From NCBI RefSeq assembly GCF_002005225.1, contig NZ_CP019724.1, forward strand, positions 1,364,001 to 1,428,000: a stretch of DNA of 64,000 bases, read 5' to 3'. The notes beneath the pieces were generated by a model. It searched no databases and was not told where the DNA came from. It saw nothing but the letters and a program-made list of their open reading frames with translations. The position numbers were made by a program, and so were the translations under genes. This DNA comes from Streptomyces pactum (GTDB taxonomy: Bacteria > Actinomycetota > Actinomycetes > Streptomycetales > Streptomycetaceae). Of this stretch, positions 57,740-64,000 are shown piece by piece; positions within the stretch are counted from its first letter, which is position 1; every line of letters begins with the position of its first letter.

Positions 57740-59362
57740 TCAGTTTCCGTGCCTGCGGGGCAGGATCAGCAACGCGTCACCGACGGGGCGTTCGCCCGCG
57801 GTGTCCGACGGTTCGTTGATCACGTCGCCGTTCGTCACCATCGTCGTCGAGCCGCCGCCGTCGAGGTTGACCGCGTCGCGCAGGCCGAGTGACTCGGCCA
57901 CCCTGGCGCTCTCGGCGATGCTGAGTCCGAGGGCGTCGGTGTCGCGTCCGTCGGCGGTGACGAGGACGGTGCGGCCGGCGGCGTCCACCCCGGCCAGCGT
58001 GCGCGGGTTGCGCTTGTGGACCCAGCCGTAGTACCAGCTCGGGTCGCCCGGGTGGACCATGCCGTCGGTGGCCGGGGTGACGTGGAGCCGTCCGTCGCGG
58101 ACGAGTTCGGGGCCGGCGTTGAGGATGTCGGTCCGGGGTGAAGGTGAGACCGGGTGACCGCGTTCGTCGAGCAAAGTCGTGCTGACGCGCAGGCGGTGGC
58201 CCGCGTGTGCGAGTGCGGTCAGGTCGGCGACGCGGTGGCCGGTCGCCTGGATCGAGGTGCCGCCGGGCGGGAGTGTTCCGCCTCGCGGTGAGCGCAGTTC
58301 CACGACCCGGTCCTGGGCGTCCAGCACGGCCTCCAGGCCCTCGCCCCGGGGCGTGTGCCGGCCGTACTCCGGTGTGAAGGCGACCAGTTCGTCGGGGTTG
58401 GTGCAGGTCACGTCGTGCAGGGGCGGGGCGGTGGGGGTGTCGCCCTCGGTACCGCCGCAGTTCCGGATCAGGCCGGGGACGCGGTTGACGCCGTTCAGGC
58501 GGAGGGTGGTCCCGTGACCGGTGACCTGGCCCTTCCAGGTGAGACGCGTGACCTCCGTACGTCGGCCGTGGTCGTGGATCACCAGGCCGGGGCGTCCGGA
58601 GACGGGCTCGCTGAGCAGGCGCCCGTCGTACACTCCCACGCCCGCCGGGTCGCCCGGGGCGCCCGCCCTGGGGTCGAGGACGAAGAAGCCGGCGTTGACC
58701 GCGGCGGTCGCGCCGGCCGACACGGACAGTTCGCTGGTCGTCTCCCGCTGCTCCAGGTCCGGGCCGTACGACGCGTCGAGGCTGCCGCGGAACCCGCGCG
58801 GGTCGATGGTGAGCACGTCGACGCGCCACGGGCCGCGGTTCGTGCTGTCGCCGTCCCAGCCCGTGTACACGGCGGACCCGGAGTGGCCGGCCGCCCGCAG
58901 GCGTGCGCGTGCGGACGTCGCGGCGGACTGCGAGTCGTACGTTCCGACGCGGACCCGCCAGCCGAGGGTGCCGCCCGCGTAGTCGGCCGTCTTCGGCGTC
59001 GTCACCCGCTCGACCCGGGCCTCGAAGCCGTCCCGCTCGAGTACGCCGGCCAGTTCGTCGGCGCTAGCCCTGTCCTTCAGGGCGGTCGGCGGCGCGTCGG
59101 GGTCCGGTGAGGTGTCGCCGCCGGGGATGGAGACCTCGACCGTCCAGTGCAGCGTCGGGTCGGCGGCACCGCGCACGACGCGGGTGAGGGTGACGCCCGG
59201 CTGGAGGGTCGTGGTGGTGCGGGTCTCGGGGAGGTCCGCGGGGCCCAGGGGCAGGGCGTGCCGGCCCGGTGGGAAAGCGGGGGCCGACGCCTGCGCCGGC
59301 AGCGCGCCCACCGTGACCAGGAGGCCGAGGACGGCACCCGCACCGCACAGTCGCTTCTTCAT
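57740..59362 (-). CDS. Secreted phosphodiester glycosidase-family protein with SPOR-like domain
   Basis: A 540-aa exported protein. ATG 59362 starts a clear signal peptide (MKKRLCGAGAVLGLLVTVGA ending at QASA). Residues about 85-165 resemble a SPOR domain (GWRVRVGTYDSQSAATSARA), which binds denuded peptidoglycan. The C-terminal half is the NAGPA/exopolysaccharide phosphodiester glycosidase domain (AAVNAGFFVLD, AVNLDGGGSTTMV). It may trim cell-wall or polysaccharide phosphodiesters. Confidence 0.85.
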   Translation of the reverse strand: MKKRLCGAGAVLGLLVTVGALPAQASAPAFPPGRHALPLGPADLPETRTTTTLQPGVTLTRVVRGAADPTLHWTVEVSIPGGDTSPDPDAPPTALKDRASADELAGVLERDGFEARVERVTTPKTADYAGGTLGWRVRVGTYDSQSAATSARARLRAAGHSGSAVYTGWDGDSTNRGPWRVDVLTIDPRGFRGSLDASYGPDLEQRETTSELSVSAGATAAVNAGFFVLDPRAGAPGDPAGVGVYDGRLLSEPVSGRPGLVIHDHGRRTEVTRLTWKGQVTGHGTTLRLNGVNRVPGLIRNCGGTEGDTPTAPPLHDVTCTNPDELVAFTPEYGRHTPRGEGLEAVLDAQDRVVELRSPRGGTLPPGGTSIQATGHRVADLTALAHAGHRLRVSTTLLDERGHPVSPSPRTDILNAGPELVRDGRLHVTPATDGMVHPGDPSWYYGWVHKRNPRTLAGVDAAGRTVLVTADGRDTDALGLSIAESARVAESLGLRDAVNLDGGGSTTMVTNGDVINEPSDTAGERPVGDALLILPRRHGN

Positions 59363-59511
59363 CTGCACCGCCTGGATCGAGGACCGGGGACGAACACGCG
59401 CCATCCTCTCCGCTCACTGCTGACACAGACATGGACGGCCGCCCGACGTCCACTGCACAAGTAGCGACCGGTTCCGGCGCAACGTCAAGGTCGCGGCGGC
59501 ACCCGGGGCCG

Positions 59512-59534
59512 TTGTCAGTGCCCACCGATAGGTT
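59512..59534 (+). promoter_or_regulatory. RecA-NDp (PafBC-type) DNA-damage promoter
   Basis: TTGTCAGTG (59512-59520), eight bases (CCCACCGA), then TAGGTT (59529-59534): an exact match to the actinobacterial RecA-independent damage promoter TTGTCRGTG-N8-TANNNT. Transcription would begin near 59541, about 40-55 nt before the first gene of the SWIM/VWA/AAA operon. Confidence 0.75.
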
Positions 59535-59595
59535 CGATCTCGTTCCGCCGACGTGGCGTGAACGCCCCCCTTTCGCATGCATGGGAGATGGTGCG

Positions 59596-60099
59596 TTGTC
59601 CGTCTGGGAGAAGTCGAGCACGGCACGGGTGGTGCCGTCCGCGCGGCCGCGGAAGCTCGCCAAGGTGCCGTTCGTGGAGCTGGCCGACGGTCGGTTGCAG
59701 GGTGTGGTGTCCAGTGGGTCGGACATCGGGCGGGTGTACGTGTCCTCGGTCGCGGCGGGGTCGTACGCGTACGCGTGCAGCACCAACAACAACCGTCCCT
59801 GCGGCGGGGCGCGCGGCTCGTTCTGCAATCACATACGCGCGCTCATCGGTGAGGCCGTGCTCCAGTACGGCGCCGAGCGGGTGGCCCGGTATCTGAAGGT
59901 CGACGTCGAGGGTGTCGCCGACGCGCACGTCCTCACGTCCGCCATGACCGCGGCGCGGCCCGGGGCTGGGGACGGTTCCGCGGCGGCCCAGGTGTTCAGC
60001 CGGTTCCTGCGGCATCTCGCCTATCTCGAGCTCGAGCCCTCCACCGGCCCCTTGCCGGAGATGCAGTGGTTCCCGACGACCAGGGCGGTGGCCGCCTGA
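59596..60099 (+). CDS. SWIM-like zinc-finger protein
   Basis: A 167-aa protein. TTG 59596 has GGGAGATGG upstream; ATG 59581 is an in-frame alternative without a ribosome site. Cys61, Cys69, Cys77 and His79 (CSTNNNRPC then FCNHI) form a SWIM-like C-x7-C-x7-C-x-H site, which binds zinc and often nucleic acid or protein. It is the first gene of a four-gene operon; its stop overlaps the next start (TGATG). Confidence 0.75.
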   Translation: MSVWEKSSTARVVPSARPRKLAKVPFVELADGRLQGVVSSGSDIGRVYVSSVAAGSYAYACSTNNNRPCGGARGSFCNHIRALIGEAVLQYGAERVARYLKVDVEGVADAHVLTSAMTAARPGAGDGSAAAQVFSRFLRHLAYLELEPSTGPLPEMQWFPTTRAVAA

Positions 60100-61499
60100 T
60101 GCGTACCGACCTGCTTCTCGATGACGTCGACGGGCTCGACGAGGCCCTCGCGGCCGTGGACGGGTTCGACGGCGCGCTCGTCGGCGGGCTGCTCCGTCCG
60201 CAGCCCGGGCAGGCCGCGGGGCTGGCCGGGCTCGCCGACGCCGTCGCCGGGACGCCGCTGGCCTCGCGGGTCGCCGAGGCCGCCGACAAGACGGCCGCCG
60301 GAGCCGGTGGTGAGGACCACTTCGTCGCGCTCGCCGCCGCCCGTACCGCTCTGCTCGGGTCCGTGCACGACGCCCTCACCGCCCGGGTGGAGGAGGCCGT
60401 CGACCGGCCCCGCGCCGCTGCGGCCGGCGGCCCGGCGTCCGGTGCGGAGCATGCCGTCAATCTTCGGCTCGCCGCGCGCAGTTGGCTGTGCGATCTGGCG
60501 CGGGCCGGCTGGCGGGGCATCGATCACGAACTGGTCGGCGGGGCCGCTCCGGTCGTGGCCGCGATGCTGCCCGACCCGGCGTCGCGCCGGCTCGCCACGC
60601 TGCTCGACGGGTTCGCCGCCGAGCTCGCCGCGTCCTGTCCCGGGGCGGCCCTGGAGCGTGTTCCGGGCCGTCGCTGGGCCGATCTGTGGTCCCGTGCGCT
60701 GCTGCTCACACTGCCGGGAGCGGACGCCGCGCCGGTCGTGGCAGAGGTCACCGGGCGTCTGCTGCCGCTCGGCGTCGACGTCCAGGAACACGCCACCGCC
60801 GTACAGGCCCAGGTGCACGCGGTGTTCGAGCCCGCGGACGGGGGCACGCCCCGGCTGGTGCGGGCCTCGGTGTCCGCGCCGAAGCCCGACACGGTCGTCG
60901 GGGCGGGGCTGTGGCAGTTGCTGCGGCCGCGCATGGCCCTGCTCGCCGCCGTGAGCGAGGGGCGTTCCATGGACCTCGACGCGATGCCCGTCACCGCCGA
61001 GGGTGATCTGGTGTGGGACGACGCGTGTGCTCGTGCGGGCGAGCCCGCCGACGTCTTCGCCACCGCCCGGGTGGCTCTGCCCACCGCCGCCGCGTTCGCC
61101 GTGCAGCCGCTGGACCGGCATCCTGCCCGGATCGCGGTGCCCGTCCTGGTGGAGGGGTACGGCGTGGCGGACGGGGGCGACGAGGCCGACGGGGTCGTGC
61201 TCGATGTCGCCGGGGGGTGTCTGCGTGTCGACGCCGATCGGGTGCCGGCCGCGGGTCCACTCACCCCGGAGGCGGTCGCCTCGTCCAGTGCTTGTCTGGG
61301 GCTGCTGCGCTGGGATGCCGGGAAGTTCCTGCTCCAGCCGCTCGCCGTCGAGCGCGTCGTGCGGAAGAAGGCCGTCGCGGTCCATGCCGCGGCCTGGGCC
61401 GGGGGTACGACCGACAAGGCCGGGGTCCGGGCCGAGAAGGCCGCCACCGACGCCGTCACCGTGCTGCGCGAACGCGCCGGAAGGCTGCTGCGGAAATGA
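60099..61499 (+). CDS. Conserved protein of unknown function in SWIM/VWA/AAA operon
   Basis: A 466-aa cytoplasmic protein with no membrane segment and no motif I recognise. It is Ala/Leu/Val-rich and mostly helical, with repeated patterns such as LLRPQPGQAAGLAGLADAV and LWQLLRPRMALLAAVSEG. ATG 60099 shares a base with the SWIM gene stop, and its own stop overlaps the VWA start (ATGA), so it is a fixed part of the operon and perhaps the adaptor or client-binding subunit. Confidence 0.75.
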   Translation: MRTDLLLDDVDGLDEALAAVDGFDGALVGGLLRPQPGQAAGLAGLADAVAGTPLASRVAEAADKTAAGAGGEDHFVALAAARTALLGSVHDALTARVEEAVDRPRAAAAGGPASGAEHAVNLRLAARSWLCDLARAGWRGIDHELVGGAAPVVAAMLPDPASRRLATLLDGFAAELAASCPGAALERVPGRRWADLWSRALLLTLPGADAAPVVAEVTGRLLPLGVDVQEHATAVQAQVHAVFEPADGGTPRLVRASVSAPKPDTVVGAGLWQLLRPRMALLAAVSEGRSMDLDAMPVTAEGDLVWDDACARAGEPADVFATARVALPTAAAFAVQPLDRHPARIAVPVLVEGYGVADGGDEADGVVLDVAGGCLRVDADRVPAAGPLTPEAVASSSACLGLLRWDAGKFLLQPLAVERVVRKKAVAVHAAAWAGGTTDKAGVRAEKAATDAVTVLRERAGRLLRK

Positions 61500-62938
61500 C
61501 CCACCTCAGCGCCGGGCAAGAGCCCGGTCCCGAGCCCGACGCGTACGACAACCGGCGGCAGGTTCTCTACTGGCGGCTGCTGGCGCGGTTGTTCGACCCC
61601 GAGGAGCAGGCCTCCCTGGAGTCGGCGAGTGTCGCCGTCGTCGAGGACATCGGTCTGCCGCCCGCCCTGCTCGACCCCGACGCGTCCGTCGACTCCGTCG
61701 TGCAGCGGCATCCGGAACTGGCCGCCGAGTTCGACGGACTGATGACGCCCGAGCCGGAGGAGGACGGTGCGCGTGACCGGGCCGCCGAGGTGCGGCGGGC
61801 GGCGCTCGCGTCGAAGGTGCTGCTCAACGTCTTCGCCTCCCGGCCCGGCGACGTCACCGCCGAGCGGCTGGCCCGTTGGCAGTCCGACGCCGAATGGCTG
61901 GAACGGTCCCTGGGGTGCCGGCCCGGTGAGCTGCGCGGCGGGCGGGGCGGACAGGGCGGGGGCGCGAACCGGCCGGGGGCCGGCGGCGGTGTCAGCCCGA
62001 CCGGTACCGGGGGTGGCGGGCGGACGCCCGACCTCAGCCGGCTGATCCCGGAGATCGGGCCGGAGCTCGGTTCCATCGAGGCGGGCCTCGTCCAGCGCAT
62101 GCGCCTGCGCGAGGTACTGGCCGACCCCGCGCTGGCCTCCCGGCTGACGCCGAGCATGTCCCTGATCGAGCAACTGCTGCGGGACAAGAACAACCTCTCC
62201 GGTGTCGCCCTCGCCAACGCCAAGACGCTGATCCGCCGTTACGTCGACGAGGTCACCGAGGTGCTGCGCACCCAGGTGGAGAAGTCCACGGTCGGCGAGC
62301 TGGACCGGTCCGTCCCGCCCAAGCGCGTCTTCCGCAACCTCGACATCGACCGCACCATCTGGAAGAACCTGACCAACTGGAGCCCGGAGGAGGAGCGGCT
62401 CTACGTCGACCGCCTCTACTACCGGCACACCAGCCGCAAGACGACGCCCCAGCGGCTCGTCGTCGTCGTGGACCAGTCGGGTTCCATGGTCGACTCGATG
62501 GTCAACTGCACCATCCTGGCCTCCATTTTCGCCGGGCTGCCGAAGGTGGACGTCCACCTGATCGCCTACGACACACAGGCACTGGACCTCACCCCCTGGG
62601 CGCACGACCCGTTCGAGACGCTGCTGCGCACCAAGCTGGGCGGCGGCACCGACGGCACGGTCGCCATGGCGCTCGCCCAGCCGAAGATCGACGAGCCGCG
62701 CAGCACCGTCGTGGTGTGGATCTCCGACTTCTACGAGTGGCGTCACCAGGAGCTGTTCGACAGCATGGCCGCCGTTCATCGCTCCGGGGCGAAGTTCATC
62801 CCGGTCGGCTCGGTGACCAGCTCCGGGCGCGGCAGCGTGAACCCGTGGTTCCGGGAGCGGTTCAAGGATCTCGGCACTCCGGTGATCTCCGGTCACATCA
62901 AGAAGCTCGTGCACGAACTCAAGACGTTCCTCACCTGA
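61496..62938 (+). CDS. VWA-domain protein, partner of the MoxR ATPase
   Basis: A 480-aa protein. Residues 1-300 are helical, with a Gly-rich linker at about 146-175. Residues 320-480 are a von Willebrand factor A domain with the metal-ion site DQSGSM (Asp326, Ser328, Ser330) and GGGTDGTVA as the Thr loop. VWA proteins work with MoxR AAA+ ATPases in assembling or remodelling targets. ATG 61496 overlaps the previous stop. Confidence 0.88.
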   Translation: MTHLSAGQEPGPEPDAYDNRRQVLYWRLLARLFDPEEQASLESASVAVVEDIGLPPALLDPDASVDSVVQRHPELAAEFDGLMTPEPEEDGARDRAAEVRRAALASKVLLNVFASRPGDVTAERLARWQSDAEWLERSLGCRPGELRGGRGGQGGGANRPGAGGGVSPTGTGGGGRTPDLSRLIPEIGPELGSIEAGLVQRMRLREVLADPALASRLTPSMSLIEQLLRDKNNLSGVALANAKTLIRRYVDEVTEVLRTQVEKSTVGELDRSVPPKRVFRNLDIDRTIWKNLTNWSPEEERLYVDRLYYRHTSRKTTPQRLVVVVDQSGSMVDSMVNCTILASIFAGLPKVDVHLIAYDTQALDLTPWAHDPFETLLRTKLGGGTDGTVAMALAQPKIDEPRSTVVVWISDFYEWRHQELFDSMAAVHRSGAKFIPVGSVTSSGRGSVNPWFRERFKDLGTPVISGHIKKLVHELKTFLT

Positions 62939-62997
62939 TCGACGGACGCTCGTCCAAGCCGTCCCCAGTGATCACCGTACGGAAAGGCCTTCTCCTC

Positions 62998-64000
62998 ATG
63001 TCCGACCTGCTGCGCGCGCCCGCCGAGATCAAGTACGCGGAGGAGCTCGACTGGCTGGAGTCGATCGACGACAGCCCCAAGCCGTTCTCGTGGCGCCTGT
63101 CGCCGAAGATGGTCCGGCTGTTCATCCTGGGTTCCGAGCGCTCCGACGGCCTGGACCGTGAGATCTCGCAGAAGTGGTTCGGCGACCGCAGCTTCGTCGA
63201 GCGGTCCATCGTCACCCTCGCCTCCGACCGCGGTCTGCTGCTCATCGGTGATCCGGGCACCGGCAAGAGCTGGCTGGCCGAGCTGCTGTCCGCCGCGATC
63301 AGCCGGAACTCCACGCTGGTGGTGCAGGGCACGGCCGGCACCACCGAGGACCACATCAAGTACTCGTGGAACGTCTCCATGGTCATCGCCAAGGGGCAGT
63401 CCCGGGAGTCGATGATTCCCTCCCCGATCATGACCGCGATGGAGGCCGGGTCCATCGGCCGCTTCGAGGAGCTGACCCGGTCCACGAGTGACGTGCAGGA
63501 CGCGCTGATCTCCATCCTTTCCGAAAAGTACATCTCCGTTCCCGAGCTGGGGAGTGGGGGCGGGGACGACAACATCGTCTTCGCCAAGCCGGGCTTCTCG
63601 ATCATCGCCACGGCCAACAGCCGCGACCGGGGGGTCAACGACCTGTCCTCCGCGCTCAAGCGCCGTTTCAACTTCGTCCGCATCCCGGTCGTGACGAACA
63701 GGAAGAGCGAGGCGGAGATCGTCCGCTTCCGCACCGAGGAGCTGCTGCGCCGGCACTCGATCGACCTCGACGTGCCGCCGACGCTGCTCGACGTGCTCCT
63801 GCAGAGCTTCGCCGACCTGCGCGCCTCCGCCGCCGCGGCCGGCAGCGACGACGAGAAGCTGGAGTCCGCGCTGTCGACGGCCGAGCAGATCGGCGTGCTG
63901 GAGGACGCCGTCCTGCACAGCAACTTCTTCGGGGAGCGCGCCCTGACCGCCCGTACCCTCGCCTCCTCCCTCGTCGGCTCCCTCACCCGCCGCGAGCCGG
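62998..64000 (+). CDS. MoxR-type AAA+ ATPase (3' end outside window)
   Basis: The frame is open from ATG 62998 to the window end (at least 334 aa). Walker A is GDPGTGKSW (Lys90), the Walker B-like segment is GSIGRFEELTR, the sensor 1 Asn is in IIATANSRDRG, and an Arg finger region is SALKRRFNFV. It belongs to the MoxR/RavA group of AAA+ proteins. GGAAAGG lies 11 bp upstream. It follows the VWA gene by 59 bp. Confidence 0.9.
   Translation, partial: MSDLLRAPAEIKYAEELDWLESIDDSPKPFSWRLSPKMVRLFILGSERSDGLDREISQKWFGDRSFVERSIVTLASDRGLLLIGDPGTGKSWLAELLSAAISRNSTLVVQGTAGTTEDHIKYSWNVSMVIAKGQSRESMIPSPIMTAMEAGSIGRFEELTRSTSDVQDALISILSEKYISVPELGSGGGDDNIVFAKPGFSIIATANSRDRGVNDLSSALKRRFNFVRIPVVTNRKSEAEIVRFRTEELLRRHSIDLDVPPTLLDVLLQSFADLRASAAAAGSDDEKLESALSTAEQIGVLEDAVLHSNFFGERALTARTLASSLVGSLTRREP

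Overview
The window is high-GC DNA (about 70-73% G+C, strong G/C bias at third codon positions, many GTG and TTG starts, frequent 4-base start/stop overlaps). It reads as a Streptomyces chromosome. From memory, the gene order matches the Streptomyces coelicolor SCO664x-SCO667x neighbourhood (PPTase, pentose-phosphate operon, SCO6655/SCO6650-type genes); this was not checked by alignment.

Layout. 1-5.0 kb: the end of a VanB-type reductase, an IclR regulator, and an SsuA/NMT1-type ABC importer (binding protein, two permeases, ATPase). 5.0-10.9 kb (minus): a complete-looking hydroxyproline catabolic operon (three dehydrogenase subunits, DapA-family deaminase, epimerase, GntR regulator); one subunit carries a collagen-like tail. 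11-13.5 kb: regulators, with an XRE plus ImmA/IrrE-type protease pair and a small gene with a DNA-damage-type promoter. 13.5-15 kb: Sfp-type PPTase and a phosphoesterase. 15-24.8 kb: ATP-grasp protein, GH4 glycosidase, tandem 95-bp repeats, IclR regulator, two-component system, MMPL transporter, a 48-bp palindromic terminator and an AraC regulator. 24.95-33.5 kb: tkt-tal-zwf-opcA-pgi-gnd, a catabolic pentose-phosphate operon, followed by a membrane-anchored repeat protein. 35-40 kb: a quinate/shikimate (protocatechuate) module with dehydratase, dehydrogenase, TetR regulator and MHS permease. 40.4-41.6 kb: a serine hydrolase.

41.7-49 kb is the most intriguing biosynthetic block. A GTP cyclohydrolase II homologue has Met instead of the usual Tyr at residue 120, the change known to stop the reaction at the formylated pyrimidine. 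Around it sit a creatininase-family hydrolase, a degenerate PTPS/QueD-like protein, an MDR dehydrogenase, a glycosyltransferase, a methyltransferase, a flippase-like membrane protein and a CDP-alcohol phosphatidyltransferase. Together they look like an orphan pathway to a GTP-derived, possibly lipid-linked product.

49-55.4 kb: a family-5 ABC binding protein, a fused double permease and an MFS transporter lie behind a Zur-box-like operator, with no ATPase gene beside them; two acetyltransferase genes flank them. 55.6-59.4 kb: secreted proteins (small acidic protein, esterase, phosphodiester glycosidase). 59.5-64 kb: an operon encoding a SWIM-like zinc protein, a 466-aa unknown, a VWA protein and a MoxR-type AAA ATPase (cut by the window end). 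It starts at a near-perfect TTGTCAGTG-N8-TAGGTT promoter, the RecA-independent (PafBC) DNA-damage motif. This suggests a damage-induced AAA/VWA stress or conflict system.
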